Positions 11,160 through 23,171 are shown, counted from the stretch's first letter. The stretch is 64,000 bases of DNA from Chrysopilus asiliformis (GCA_964034945.1 OZ035962.1:94558784-94622783), one strand, 5' to 3'. The notes: a model not told the origin generated them from the letters alone. Translations and numbers: made by a program.

Positions 11160-11736
11160 TTCAAGATTTTCGCATATAAATAGGGTGCAGCGTAGGGTGC
11201 AGCAGAGTGCGACATATGCTTCCCTGCTTTTAGTCAAGCGAGGGATTCGATGGATCGGATGGACCTGATCGTTGGATATTGAACTCTACTTGAACTTGCC
11301 TTATATAACCCGAGTTCACAAAACATGTGCGAATTTTGAGTCAAAGAAAAATTTTTATATTCCTTCGTTGACATTTTCACGCCCACAAATTAAGTGTACA
11401 TTTGCTGCAGGGATACAGGAAAAATATTACTCTTTATATTTCCAGTTCACCTGACATAGCTTTACACGTTCTTGTGCTACAAGTAAACATATTTTTTGTT
11501 TACCTGTGGCAAGTGTTTTTGGCAATTTTTTAGTTTGCCTTGTGCAGTTGTACTGTTTACCTATCCTGAGAAAATTGTACTCCTCTTATAGGCATGCTAA
11601 AATTTACAATCTCTCACATCGTCGAAATCCCTGTCACAGGCAAACGTGTTTTAATATTGCAGGCGAACTTTACTTGCTTTAAGTTGACATATGCCAGCAG
11701 TAGGTCAACATACATCTAAGATAAGGAAACTAGCTT

Positions 11737-11820
11737 TTAAGCCTGCTGCAGAAGGTTTTAAGCCAGCTGCAGAAGGTTTTAAGCCTACTGTAGAACTATT
11801 TTATTCTACAGCAGGCTTAA
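11737..11820. repeat. Three 22-bp tandem units capped by an inverted unit
   Basis: TTTTAAGCCTGCTGCAGAAGG, TTTTAAGCCAGCTGCAGAAGG and TTTTAAGCCTACTGTAGAAC are consecutive and are followed, after ATTTTAT, by TCTACAGCAGGCTTAAAA, the inverse of a unit. The outer pair can fold into a stem of about 18 bp. Confidence 0.7.
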
Positions 11821-12472
11821 AAACTTCACTACATTACTCTCAGTGACATTTTAAAAAAATTGCTAACATAATTCCATCAAAATTACGCGATTTCATAAAA
11901 AAAAATTGATGCACTCATTTTTTTGTACAAAAAATGTTTGTTCTCCTCTACTGTTAAAAAATATAACCGAATCGGTTGATCTCATTTGACATGATTAAAT
12001 ATGATATTAAATGTTCAGATACAAAATTATGTAGAAATGTTGTCAAACATTAAGAGCAAATAAAAGAATCCACGTGTTATACATCAAAGTTCATTTCGCG
12101 AAAAAAAAATCATCGTTACATACCATTGAAAAAACTGAAATAAAATCTAATCGGTCATTATTGGTACTATGACAGATTTGTACGACAAGTTACAAAAATA
12201 TCTTATGTCGGAGAAGATTACTATCAGTCTTGGAATGATATCGGTATCACCTCCACCTACAACTAACGGAATGTAGATCGTTAAATAATATTGCTTTTAT
12301 CTACCATAAAATTAGATGGCTTTCGGCGGTTTTCTTTAAATAAAAACAAATTCCAATTCTATGCTCTTATTTTTTTTTCTTCTTCTTAAAAACAAGCCTA
12401 TGAAAAATATCTTTTTATTATTTATATCGGCTCAATTCATTGTGCTTTAACTATGTTTTTCTATTCAATAGA

Positions 12473-12667
12473 GATCCAAATAAAATGCCATTCGCAATTT
12501 TATTATCGGAGTATCTAAACCATCATAAAGATATAAAAGTTTATGGTCGATATTGCTCCAAGTTGCTGAAAGAAACAAATATATCTAGAAAAAAAGTAAT
12601 CCATATAGACAATAGAAAGAGTGGAAAAGGTCTAAATATAAAGTGCGTAACATCGAAAATAAAATAA
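12473..12667 (+). CDS. Possible terminal exon, unknown protein
   Basis: The frame opens directly after CTATTCAATAG, a plausible splice acceptor preceded by a pyrimidine-leaning tract and a GCTTTAAC branch-like site. It encodes about 64 residues beginning R-D-P-N-K-M-P-F and ending in a stop TAA followed by A-rich sequence. The composition is mixed (K, S, I, L, N, H, R, Y) rather than the F/I/L/N monotony of the surrounding chance frames, with a basic C-terminal half. No domain is recognised and no upstream exon was found. It may be a real last exon, a pseudogene fragment or chance. Confidence 0.25.
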   Translation, partial: DPNKMPFAILLSEYLNHHKDIKVYGRYCSKLLKETNISRKKVIHIDNRKSGKGLNIKCVTSKIK

Positions 12668-14279
12668 AAAAAAGGTTTGCGTACTCGCTAGGTTAGGCGG
12701 AGACGCGCTTTTCCTGCTATAGGGTTTCTTTCCTTCAGCATACGACTTTCCTCCCATTCTTGTTATCTATCCATTTATTGATTTTCCCGGCGTTTTTCTC
12801 ATTTTCCCATTGTTGCCGGCGCTGTTGTTTTAGTCACTTTTTTTTATTACCATGTCCTATATTTTAGGTGCTTCTCGTGTTTGTCATTTCCGATAAGAAA
12901 GAAAAATCAATTCCCTACTCCTCATATGCTTGGGAAAATTTTTGTGTCGGTATTTTTTTCCCTTTTTGATTATTTTTTTTGCCTTAAGAGTTGAAGGAAT
13001 CTAGCGAACGATCAGCCTTGAAGTCCTTTTTTGCTTAGCTTGATGGGAAATACTAGAACTGGAAAAAGCTTATAAGAGAAACCATAAATGGTTGAGAAAA
13101 CAGCGGAACTTATCTAAATATGTCTGGCTGAAGGAAAATGAAAACAAAACCAATTCATAGAAAAGCGAAAGTTTTTCTCGAATCAATTTCGAAATGGAGG
13201 CGCCGCGATGTGTGAACTTTTAGAAAAATCGAAACAATTTCCTTAGCGCTGGCTCTCCTGGTAAGTGTGTTGTCTATGTGTACGAAAAACTCTCCTGTTA
13301 TTTTGTGGGTGGCAAAAACCTTTTTAACTATAATAGTGCGTGATATACTGGATTTGGCCTTGCCTTGCACGTAATGTCTGCCTGTCAACACGCACGACCA
13401 CAAAAAAAAATGTTTAGTCCTTTTTTTAGAATCGCAATCTATTCGACGGGCGACTTACTTGGTTTGTGTATGTGATATTAACCTAAATAAAAATAAATGT
13501 ATAAAATAAATTGGCAAATCAAAATATGAAATTGGCCAATCATCTTAAATGTACCATAATTTAAAGGTCTCGAAAATGTTTAGTTTCAACGAGAGTTAAT
13601 TATGTGCTGTCAACAGATTGGACATTTAATGAATATTTTAACTAAAAGTAGAATTTTTGATAAGTTTTTCTCTGATAGACGACGATAAATTGACCGAGGA
13701 AGTTATGGGAAAAATGCCAGAAGTTTTGTTTCGTAGGGAACTTTTTTTTGCCTTAGAAATGTAATTTTTCATCTAGGTGACAATATGTTTTAATTAACGT
13801 AGCCATGTGCGCACGCATTTAGGGCGCTAACAACTACAACATCTAAATATTGTATATATTTCTAGTAAGGGGTATATTAGCCACCTCTAAAAATATCAGG
13901 TGGGTTTTTATCGGGTTTTTGAAAATAAGTTAAAACGTAAAAATTTAGGGCAATATTAAGAATAAATTTACGGGAATAATAAGAATCAAAAATGTAGTAT
14001 GATTTCAGTTTGTAATTTGGCTTCATCTTTTAAAAATTATTTTGTTGTTGGCGCTGGATGAAATTTTAAATTTCCAAAAACATAGTTGTCAAATATACGT
14101 GTAAAAAGGTTGTAACCCTTTCTTAAAAATGTGTGTAAAAATTCGTGTAATATATTACATAAATTTTTCTGTAATATATTAGAAAATTTGAGCAAAACGT
14201 CAAATTTTAAATTTTGGGGGCCTACGTTATCGTTATTGCAGCGACCGATTCCAGCCTGTAACACGATGATATTTTAACT
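12668..14279. other. No gene seen
   Basis: The stretch is AT-rich with a slightly more GC-balanced part at 12690-13440. It contains no shared repeat and no convincing exon. Confidence 0.45.
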
Positions 14280-14452
14280 GGAGTGATATTCCGTAACTTG
14301 TTTCCAGCGTTTGTTTCGAGTTAGAAGAAAAAAAAGTATTCGCTGTCTCTGTTTTGACCGAAATAAATGACAGAGAGAAACCGAGATAGCAAATACCACT
14401 TTTTCTTCTAACTCGAAACAAACGCTTGAATCGAGTTACGGAATATCACTCC
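14280..14452. mobile_element. MITE with 53-bp inverted arms, family E copy 1
   Basis: The arm starting GGAGTGATATTCCGTAACT and running through GCGTTTGTTTCGAGTTAG and AGAAAAA is repeated inverted at the right end with about three mismatches. The spacer is about 67 bases. A second copy with the same ends lies at 58578-58750. There is no coding capacity and superfamily and target duplication are unclear. Confidence 0.8.
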
Positions 14453-14542
14453 TGGTTTTACGGAAATGAGCTTTTGCTGTTTATGAATTGTAAGCTTTAC
14501 AAACGTTGCAGTATTTCTTATGATTCATTGTAAAATTGTATG

Positions 14543-14827
14543 TCCGGATTCGCACGATAAGTTTTTTGATTCATGAATCACGGCAATTCTCTTTTAAACA
14601 TTCACGAATCATTCACGGAATCACTCACGGTACGTCTTTTTGACGTTTATGAAAGTTTTTGTCGTAAATTAACATGAGCGAATACGAATGAGAGCAAAAA
14701 GGAATAGAGAAAACGGACTTGCAATAACTTATGGTGAATCAAAAGTTGGTGATTCACCAACTTCTCACCCTTCTTGCGCTCGTTTGGCCGCGACGTGAAT
14801 CAAAAAACTTAACCTGTGAATCCGGAT
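14543..14827. mobile_element. MITE with TCCGGATTC termini
   Basis: The left end TCCGGATTCGCACG and following TAAGTTTTTTGATTCA match, inverted, the right end (TCCGGATTCACAGG, TTAAGTTTTTTGATTCA). TATG occurs directly outside both ends (14539-14542 and 14828-14831) and may be the target duplication. The interior has several GATTCA/TGAATC motifs and a small palindrome around GGTGAATC-GATTCACC. No coding frame is present. Confidence 0.65.
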
Positions 14828-14831
14828 TATG

Positions 14832-16384
14832 TTTGGAAATGGAGAGAAGAGTCAGGCATTAGGATGTACTGTCAAAAAGATGAAGCATAGCTTTTAATTG
14901 AATTTTTACTCCGCTGGTACGAATTTCGTAACCTCACCCTAAAATCGTGCAAAATCAAGGAAATAAATAGCTTAAAAAAATCAACCAAAATAATATTGGG
15001 GGAAAACATAAACAGTCAAGCGTGGTGCGGCATCTGAAGCCCTTCAAATATAGTTAATGTCCACAAGTATAGAAGATTATCCTGGATTTTGATTTAGTCA
15101 CCTTCTTATTATTATTGGTGACCAAATTAAAGGTAGAACTCGAACCAAACTAACACATAACAAACATACTTCAAATCCGTATATCAAACAAAGCAAACAA
15201 AAAAAAAAATGGGAACTTCGAATCAGCCTCACCTGACGCATTCGTACGTCCGTTTATCAGCTTAGGACCTTGAGTGGCTGGGCTGGAGTTTGGGCGGATG
15301 ATCAATCAACGAAGCTGAATCCCTTTTCACGAAGCTAAAAGGCACCTCGTCCTCATTTTGCTTGTTTTCGTATATAGACGATACTATATGACTATGGCCT
15401 ACTTAAGATCTTACTTTGGTGTGCTAAAAAACACAAACAAACACACAATCCCACACATTAGAACGAACAAAACTGGCGTCGGGTGTCTGCCGTCTGTAGT
15501 TTATCCACCATCGACATGCCACCGCGCTGTCGTCCATGCGTCGCCCATTCGGCGTTCGTCCTTTTTTCAGATGTTTGGCTATTTAGTGGCATTTGTTTGT
15601 ATGGGGCTGGTCGAGCGCTTTACACTAATGAAACAGACGTTTATTGAAGGAAAAAAGGCTTTCCGAAGGACTAATGAACCGCTCCCATATTGCCAACCCT
15701 CAAACCGAAAACTTTTCCTCCTGCACAGTTTACCGTTCTTTTTTTTGGCAAGGAAATCACTCAAAGTAGTTACTAAAGTTTTCTCCGTTACTTTTTTCAT
15801 TTGATTTCGAACTTTTTTTTTGTTTCGGCGTTACCTTCTCGGCCCTGCAAATAGCGAAAAGTTTGTCAAAAAAGTAACAAATAATCGCAGAAGAATTTGA
15901 AGTGAAGGAAGAATTTAGATTTTGTTACAAAGTTTCAAAAGGTCGAGATACACAGGGACAGTGCAGTAAAAAATTTCCAACTTTCTGGCACTAGAATAAT
16001 AAAAAAAAAAAGATTTCATTTAAGTTGATTCCGGATTTAGAAGTAATTGATTAATTACTGTTCTTTCCTTTCACCTTGCCCTTTTTTTTTATCGTTATCT
16101 AGGTAGTTTTTATACATTTTTGCGAAAAAAGAAGAGGTTCAAAAAATATTTTGCGGAAAAGTAATTTTTTTGATTGTTGTTTTCCTAGTCTTTCTGGAAT
16201 TCCGAACATGAATTTTTAGCACAGATTTTAGTGCTTGGAAATATTCACCCCCCCCCCCTCCCCCACTCCCTTCTCCTTACGAAGGTCGTAAAGTGGCCAT
16301 TGCGACTTAAATTTCATGACTTTATTGTCGCGATGACCACCTGACGACCGTTTGTGCTACTTGCGGCACAAAATGCTGCTCTGG
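14832..16384. other. No gene supported
   Basis: Part of this stretch (15200-15860) is less AT-rich. A 148-codon frame at 15358-15804 (plus) has no recognisable domain, signal or biased composition, and its mirror frame is also open, so it is not called. A C-run and pyrimidine tract sits at 16249-16275. Confidence 0.4.
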
Positions 16385-16946
16385 TTTTTATACCCGTATG
16401 GTGAAACCAAAGGGTATATTAACTTTGCCTTACCGTTTGTAACGCCAAGATCTCGTCATCGCTTACAAAAATGAATTACACCAGTGTGTTTAGAATGATG
16501 AAAAAAGTTGAATTTAGCATGTCCGTCCGTCCGTCCGTCTGTCTGTCCGTCCGTCCGTCTGTCCGTCTGTCCGTCTGTGGCGCGGATTGCGGGCGCACGG
16601 ATTGAGCTAGAGACTTGAAATTTTGCACAGATCCGTTTTTCGTAAAATGCGAGGCTAAGTTCGTTCATGGGCAAAAATGGACCATTAGAACGAAAATGTT
16701 TTATGCGAATATCTCAAAAACGGTGCATCTTATCAAAAAAGTGCAAGAACAAAAGTTATTTAGGATATGGTTCTACATAAAACTCCCATACATCAAAATC
16801 TGATTGGAATAAATTTTAAAAAATCTTATTGGAAAGTTTGACTTCAAAGTGGAATTTTGGTACAACTGTTCGAATTTTGATACGAATATCACCATACGGG
16901 TCTCCAATGATTGCCAGATTGGCAATTATAGCTTTTGTTATGTTTA
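16385..16946 (+). mobile_element. Family A Helentron-like element, copy 4, full length
   Basis: All family landmarks are present: TTTTTATACCCGTATGGTG at the left, (GTCY)n at 16521-16576 (14 units), the core GAGCTAGAGACTTGAAATTT, CACCATACGGGT and the perfect hairpin ATTGCCAGATTGGCAAT near the right end. The G-rich block after GGACCATTAG in copy 2 is absent here. Non-coding. Confidence 0.87.
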
Positions 16947-17399
16947 ATTCTGAAATTGATCTGCTTTCGAATTTGAGATATTTCCTCTATTAGGAATCTT
17001 GAACCTTCAAATTTTAAATATCCAAGAAAATGCACCATTAGTTTTTTATAATTGCTATAAGAAAAATTTTCTAAATTTAATTATGGGTTTTCTCTGATTT
17101 CTCTTTAACCTTAATTAATTAGGGGTTTTCTCTGACCCGCCTTTTTAAATATAGTACGTCTACACTTTGACTGATTATGTTTAATTTTTTTGGCGTCAAA
17201 AGCTTTTCAATGCTGATTACTATTTAGATAGTAAAACACTATTTGCATTCTAACTTAAAAATTCGTCAAATTTTGAAAAAAAGTTTCCTTTTTGTCAAAT
17301 TAATTTTTTTAGTTTTGTAAGTAAAAGAAGTTGGTCGTGATTTTATAAAAAAAATATCAGTTGTGATCAACACAAAACTTTCCGCTGCAATATTTTGTT

Positions 17400-17973
17400 T
17401 CGGAGAAAATATCTTAAAAATAATATTTTTTTCAAATATCCCGGGGACCGTTAAAGAGACGTAAAAACCGTTACAGGAAAAAATGCAGGAAATTTTATTT
17501 CCCTTGAATTTAGTTATAAGCATTTTTTCATAATAGCGCACAATTTTCGGGAAATTTTCAAAAAACTTAATTTTTTAAAAATATGTTGAGAACCGTTAGA
17601 GATACAAAAAAAAACCATTAAAGCAAACAAATGTAGAAAGTTCATTTTTCTCCAAAAACGAATAGGTTTCGAGAAATTTTCAAAAAGAAAATGTATGGTA
17701 CTCGTTATAGCTACCGTTACTTTCCCAAAAGTTGAAAACTACGATTTTTGTAAAACTTTTTTTCAAAAAAATTTCAAGTCGCTAGCTCAACGCGTTCTCG
17801 AGTTATTTAAGATACGTGCAACGTGTAGGCCGACAGACAAATATGTACGGACAACCTCAGAATTTTACGTGAAACGAATTTTGTACTGATCAGAAATTTT
17901 CTGCCTATTCCGGTTCTCGAGTCGGTTTCCGTCATGAATGCAATACTTTCCCTATGTAGCAGAGGAAAGTAAA
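17400..17973 (+). mobile_element. Helentron-like repeat, family C copy 1
   Basis: The copy contains two diverged versions of a unit with ATATC, ACCGTTA-AGA and TTTTCGAGAAATTTTC, then the core TTTCAAGTCGCTAGCTCAA, GTTCTCGAGTTATTTAAGAT, a decayed GACAGACAAATATG array, GTACTGATCAGAAA and the end ATACTTTCCCTATGTAGCAG followed by AGGAAAGTAA. At that end ACTTTCC and GGAAAGT can pair, as TATACCC and GGGTATA do in family A. Copies recur at 43898 and, inverted, at 63528. Left boundary is uncertain. Confidence 0.65.
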
Positions 17974-19431
17974 AATTGGTAAATACTAACCTCCCAATTC
18001 GTATGGGCATATCTGTGTAACACTGGGTCCGACTGTTACTTGAAAATGTATAGTGAGGTGGGTGTGAAATGGACACGACGTATGTATGTATGGAAAATTC
18101 GATTGAAAAACGTATCGGGTCGTTAACATTTTCATATTATATTTCGCTCGTTTGCTAAACGTGTGTGGTTTATAAAAATGAGGCAAGAAAACTTCAAGAC
18201 AAAAGTTAGTTGTTGCTTTGTACAATTTTCCAACGGAGAGTTTTCTTTTTCTTGTGAAAATTTACGTTGGATATATTTTGCAATTGTCTTTATCTATGGG
18301 TGATATGTGACACCGCCCCGGTCTAGTTGGCGGTTGCAACAGACATCGGCGTATAAACCTCGAAATTCTTAAGACATAATCACACTGCATTCGACATAGA
18401 TATGCATTATTTCTTGTATAGTGCAGTGCACTATGTTAAAATTTATCTCCCTATATCTTCTGTCGGAGTGTACAACATAAAAGAAGTGATGAATTTGTGT
18501 AATAAATATGCCATAGGATAAGATGTGGTCGGTTCCAGGTACAATGACATCATTGCGGTCTGCTGAACCAAGTTACAGTTTATGTTGAACGCATAATGCA
18601 AATCCAATGCAATCAGTTTTCACTCGCTTGAACATTCATGTTTATAACAAAAACACAGCGATTGAGCAGACAAGTTTCATTTGAATATCGATAGAGCACA
18701 CGTATTAAGATAAACTTTCAATCGATCTGTACAAAGTTTAAATCTCGTCTGTGCATTTCAGACATATTTAAGACTCTTATAGTGAGTTAAAGAAAAAGAA
18801 AAAAAAAAACAGATAATAATATCTACTTTGTACGTAACTCCGATACAAATTTATAATAATTGTTGAGGATTTTCTTAATAACTTGCACGGTGAATGGACC
18901 TCAATATTTCGCCTCTGGCAAGTCATAGTTTTTAGATAAATCGAACTTAATTGTTACAAGGTTAATTTTAATGTTGGTACAGTTATACATTTTGTAATGC
19001 TGTGAAATGCCCAATGTCGGTTACTGACGAAGTAGAGACTACGCCTACACTTGAAGAAAAAAAAACGGCTTAAAAGGAACATAGTAAAATGTCAAGATTT
19101 ACTTGATTTCCAAGAGAGAAAGAGAAATTTCAGGGTTATTGAACAGTTAATTTGCACTGAAGATCAGATAAATTTGACGATAAAATTATTCACCTTCAGA
19201 TATTTTAAATTGCATAGGGTTTTCCATTTTTATTACCCGGATTTTAAGATTCAACCAATTTTTATGATACTTTTTAATGCTAATTGAAGCACCGTCGATG
19301 TCATCAATAGATGGCTGTCATAGCTTTATAAATTCGAATTTTCCAATGGTATTTTGGTCTAAATTGGGATTCACAAATGAAAAATTAGGATGCACCTAGG
19401 AAATTAGGATTCACAAATGAAAAGTAAAGAG
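17974..19431. other. No gene seen
   Basis: AT-rich DNA with a small palindrome around 18418-18436 (ATAGTGCAGTGCACTAT) and a loose repetition of ATTAGGATTCACAAATGAAA at 19370-19425. No credible exon is seen. Confidence 0.45.
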
Positions 19432-20339
19432 ATGTCAAACCACATCTCGTAATACCTTCTTCCATTGACGGGTAATGCTTGGCCTTCTACTTTCTGAAAG
19501 AATTAGGGTCCGTTGATCCCTCCAACCCATACTCTGTAGCGAACGTTACCCGGCCTTTACACGCGACTATAGAGTCTGTCAGTAGTACAGACTCCAAATG
19601 TCAAATTACTGACAACGAATTAGAAGACATTTAGCGAACTGGCAGCCAGTTCATTCTCAAAATGACTTCGTTTGTAACACAGCTACAGTCCCTTGTATTT
19701 CAGAGGCATGAATTTTGCTCATATGCTTCATTATTTTAATTATCTCGTTCCTAGTTAGTCTTCTTTCACCAGTCTGAGAGTTCTAAATTAAAAAAAAGAG
19801 TGAATTCATAATAATTTAATAGATTTACCTCAAATTCTTCATTTTTCGCCATCTTAGAAGTCTGAAATGTCAAATTACTGGCATGTCTGTACTGACTACA
19901 AAAATGTCCCGTCAGTACAAACTTGTCAGTGCCAGTAAGAATTTACACGAGACTGTGTCAGTGACTGTGTCAGCTCTACAGACGCGTGTAAAGGCTGTGT
20001 TAGTATTCAGCACATTCCATGGGATATGTTCCACCGAAATTTCCCAACTTATTCCTGCACGGTATATTTTCCCTAGACCCTCTTGTGCAGCTGAACGCGC
20101 GCACGACTTCTTCCTTGAGTCACTCCTTTTTCGTACAGTAAGGAATAGGAAATCCTTCATTCCGCGAACAACAAGACTTTGGAAGCATTTACCATCCGAT
20201 GTGTTCCCCCCGGACTATAACCCGCAGAAGTTCAAGGAGAACATAAACCGACATCTCCTTTCGTTCTTCCGATCATCCTGAGCTATGCTTTGGCATTAAA
20301 GAGTCTTTCCCTAAGCTCTGGCTGAAACTATAAAAAAAA
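19432..20339 (+). pseudogene. 5'-truncated LINE (non-LTR retrotransposon) carrying the C-terminal end of its reverse-transcriptase protein
   Basis: Codons from about 20003 to 20281 encode a C-terminal region like that beyond the RT domain of Jockey/CR1-type ORF2 proteins: F-H-G-I-C-S-T-E, then R-N-R-K-S-F-I-P-R-T-T-R-L-W-K-H-L-P-S-D-V-F, and finally F-K-E-N-I-N-R-H-L before a stop. A short 3' untranslated part ends in A7. Upstream, 19475-19545 reads L-G-L-L-L-S-E-R, also LINE-like but with a stop or shift. The reading is interrupted by a MITE at 19549-19999. The RT catalytic region is missing, so the copy is inactive. A second 3' end lies at 4521-4647. Confidence 0.8.
19549..19999. mobile_element. 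PIF/Harbinger-type MITE inside the LINE, TTA target duplication
   Basis: The left terminus CCCGGCCTTTACACGCGACT and the right terminus, inverted, CACAGCCTTTACACGCGTCT match. TTA flanks both ends (19546-19548 and 20000-20002), the 3-bp TWA-type duplication known for PIF/Harbinger. Subterminal blocks such as TGTCAAATTACTGAC occur in both halves. At 451 bp it is non-autonomous. A 163-bp relative with the same ends is at 23414-23576. Confidence 0.8.
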
Positions 20340-21364
20340 CAGTGGATGCTCAAAAATTCTCCCGATCACGATTTTTAATAGTTTGTTAGATGTTTTTTCC
20401 AAAAATATTATTTATTCCAAAATTAGAACAGTTTTTTAAAAAAATATCTTGCAATCGGTATTCTGTTTTACTTTTTGCAAGTAAGTTTACCATCCATTAA
20501 TTCACATTTTCCCAAATCACATCCTGCTATCTTGTCATTCACCAAAATGAAGGAAAATCCTTGGGAAATTTGCAAATAAAGCCATACAATAAGACGAGAA
20601 ATTTGGAGCAATAATAGGTGGGGGGATAGTAGAAAACAACTACGACACAATAAAAATAAAAGAATGCTGAGCGAAAATCTGAAAGCATCCAATTGTTCGG
20701 ATTCTACGGTAAAAAAATCCTTTAATGGCAGAGTTAAACAATAACAATTAAAAAAACACAAGAAAACAAATTGGGCAGAAGACAATAGAACATTAGAAAG
20801 GGATGGTCCCATTTTTACCGTATGTCCTTAAGAGAATATTGCTAGCAAAGTATGTAAGATGGAAAAGTGTGGGAAGTGGGATAAAAACAAAAAAAAAATG
20901 TGATCATCAACCACACAATTACAAAATGCGTCCATGACATTTTCCACCCTTCCTGGTATGGTACTAGTATTTCTCGTGTATGTGACATACAGACAGATTC
21001 CTTGAATGTTGTACCACACTGGGCAAACTTGAAATCACCTTGTAGGAAAGACGGAAAAAGAAAAATTGAAAGTATTTTCAAAACATTGGGATTTTTTTTA
21101 ATAAACAGAAAAATGCTGATAAAAAGTGGTGAGTAAATTTCAAGAAAGTTAGTACGATGAAAGTACCCAGTGTGAAATGATTCTAATACAAACATTGCTA
21201 GAGATAATATTGAAACGCCCATTGACTTTTACTATTAAGGGTAGAGATTCCTTAAGTTGCTCATGGAGATAAAAACGTGCAGCAGCAAAAGCAGTATTCT
21301 CAATCTCAAGGGTAGTAATGGTCCTTTAGATTTTTTTTTTCACTTTCTTATACATAGTATATTA
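20340..21364. other. No gene seen
   Basis: Overlapping open frames at 20468-21222 on the minus strand are F/S/L-rich and without domain signals. No window repeat is present. Confidence 0.45.
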
Positions 21365-21930
21365 AAGTATTGTAGTCATGAAAAGTTTCAACTTCATAAT
21401 TTTTCCTAAAAAACATTTCCCGACCACTTCTGAGTCGACTGCAATATTTTTACAAAAATGTCTTTTTGTCTGTCAGTCAGTCAGTCAGCACAGGATTTTG
21501 GTGGTTAAATATCTGAGGAGAATTCAATAGACTAATGTTTGTCACAATTTGGTCTTATACCGTTATGCGCTATCAATTACCGTTTTCGAGATATTATCAT
21601 TAACAGACGTATTCTGGCGTTGTGATACTTAAGTCACAAGTCACAAGTACATAGAATTTGAGGCTCTTGTGACCGAGTTGTGACTAGTGACCGTAGCTAG
21701 AATAAGGCTGTAAATCTAAAAAAAAAATAAACGTTTGCGAATTGCTTGCAAACTAATATTTTTTCGAAAAAACATTTGAAAAAAGAAATAAAGATATTAA
21801 AATTCTCTACATTCCTGCTTTCCACTGTAAATCGATACCTTTTACCGTTATCGAGATATTTTAGATTTTGTTTTTATATTACAAAATCTAAATGTTTTTA
21901 TATTGCTAAAATTTTATTCGTCTAATTATA
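21365..21930 (+). mobile_element. Repeat family D copy 1 (GTCA/GTCT array type)
   Basis: Blocks in order: ACATTTCCCGACCACTTCTG, TTTTTACAAAAATGTCTTT, a GTCTGTCAGTCAGTCAGTCAG array, then TGTTTGTCACAATTTGGTC and ACCGTTTTCGAGATATT, the last repeated at 21843 as ACCGTTATCGAGATATT. The same blocks occur inverted at 52740-54200. It resembles the A-C families in having a four-base array next to a repeated 'CGAGATATT' block, but lacks their core. It is interrupted by a 107-bp MITE and ends with a hairpin around 21860-21892. Confidence 0.55.
21604..21710. mobile_element. 107-bp MITE, family M copy 1, TAA target duplication
   Basis: The ends CAGACGTATTCTGGCG and, inverted, CAGCCTTATTCTAGCTACGG are flanked by TAA on both sides (21601-21603 and 21711-21713). 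A 100-bp copy in the opposite orientation lies at 35994-36093 with the same TAA flanks. The duplication suggests PIF/Harbinger. Inside, CTTGTGAC and GTCACAAG motifs give it a foldable structure. Confidence 0.75.
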
Positions 21931-22463
21931 GCGTAAATTGTGAAGAAACGTAGATTTTGTATAAGAAAGTCATGTGCTATTCACATCAGATATGATGTTG
22001 AATGTTGGCTTGTTGGTGTGGTATCATTCGTAAGATTATCATTGAACGTCAACCGACTATATGCGGGAATGAAAGAACAACAGCTTGGCATAACTACACA
22101 ATTAAAAGGCCTATACAACACTGAAATTTCTGTACAGTGATGAGGAATGAATGAATGGAAATTCCAGAAATTTAGTTAGGGGTTGGTGGTTGCGATGATG
22201 ACTTTATCACTGACTGTACGACAACCATTTTTTAAGGATTACTGGAATAATAAAACACTCCAACAATAAGCAAAAACAATGACATGAATCATAGGCTCCG
22301 TGTCAAGATTCCTAGTTAGACGCCAAGTTTCCTACATTTCAACAAATAAAAAGTTCTAATATCTGAAGGATGAAAATCATGAGGATGTCGTTATCCTTAG
22401 TTTGTTGATTTGTTTGCATATTGAACACTTTTAAGCACCGCTGTGGACCTTTGACTCTTTTAA

Positions 22464-22666
22464 CACGTTGACTGCCGAACCAATTTTGCAAATTTTTAAA
22501 AGAAGTGCCAATATATGTAGCCCTGTAGAATATATGTAGAATTTATGTATGTACGTATGTATGTATGAATGTATGTATGTAAAATGTATACATGCAGAAT
22601 GTGTGTCATGAAACTTAGTGCCTTATTCACTGGCTATCAAAAATGATAGGCATGACAGTCAATGTG
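22464..22666. mobile_element. piggyBac-type MITE with TTAA target sites
   Basis: The ends CACGTTGACTGCC and, inverted, CACATTGACTGTCATGCC directly abut TTAA on each side (22460-22463 and 22667-22670). TTAA duplication is characteristic of piggyBac elements. At 203 bp it has no transposase. Its interior contains an imperfect (GTAT)n microsatellite at about 22548-22582. A second TTAA-flanked element with related ends (CACTTTGGCTACCA) is at 40330-40588. Confidence 0.75.
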
Positions 22667-23171
22667 TTAAAATATCTGATATCCGACTTTGATATATCCG
22701 CCTCCCAATCCTGAAAGTCGAGAAGGTCTAACTCCAATTCCAATTCCGACTCCTTCGGCAAAAAAAAATCATCAAATCACATCAAACCAGAAATCAAACT
22801 TAATTAAAAAGCAATAATTTTGTCCCGATTTTATTGAATTCAGCTCGATTCTTATTAAATTTCGGGTACTGTATACTCCTATCATTTTTCTGTGTTACAG
22901 AGTGCCGCAAAAGTTACCCGTTTTTCTTAGCAGAAACTTTAGTTTGAAATGAAAAGCGTAAGGTCTTTTTTCTATTTCCCAAGATTTGTCTTCCCCAAAA
23001 CATTTCGTGAGTCCATCACCATGACATGTGAAAAAATCAACGGCTTTTTATGTCGAATGATGATTTGAGCGCCACCCTATATATTGAATATTTGTATCTT
23101 TGGCAAAGTCATTGAGGGGTGACAGGTGTGTATGAACAAACGAACGTGGACAGGCACGGATGGATACCGCG

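Larger units (their letters stand above)
10764..11830. repeat. Complex of inverted and tandem repeats, probable decayed transposon
   Basis: The stretch opens with GGGCTGTCCATAAAATA, which recurs in related form at 26956, and then CACTCAAAGAAAAAAA, which resembles the CACTCAGAAAAAT terminus at 38929. It contains a strong hairpin (11109-11159), many ACCTG/CAGGT motifs (for example GTTCACCTG, GTTTACCTG, CACAGGCAAAC) and a three-unit tandem repeat followed by its own inverse (11737-11820). No matching right terminus was found, so the limits are guesses. Confidence 0.45.

Noticed and set aside
15358..15804. 148-codon plus-strand frame as a gene
   Set aside because: No domain, signal or compositional bias; the opposite strand is also open over 73 codons, and no splice or polyadenylation context was convincing.
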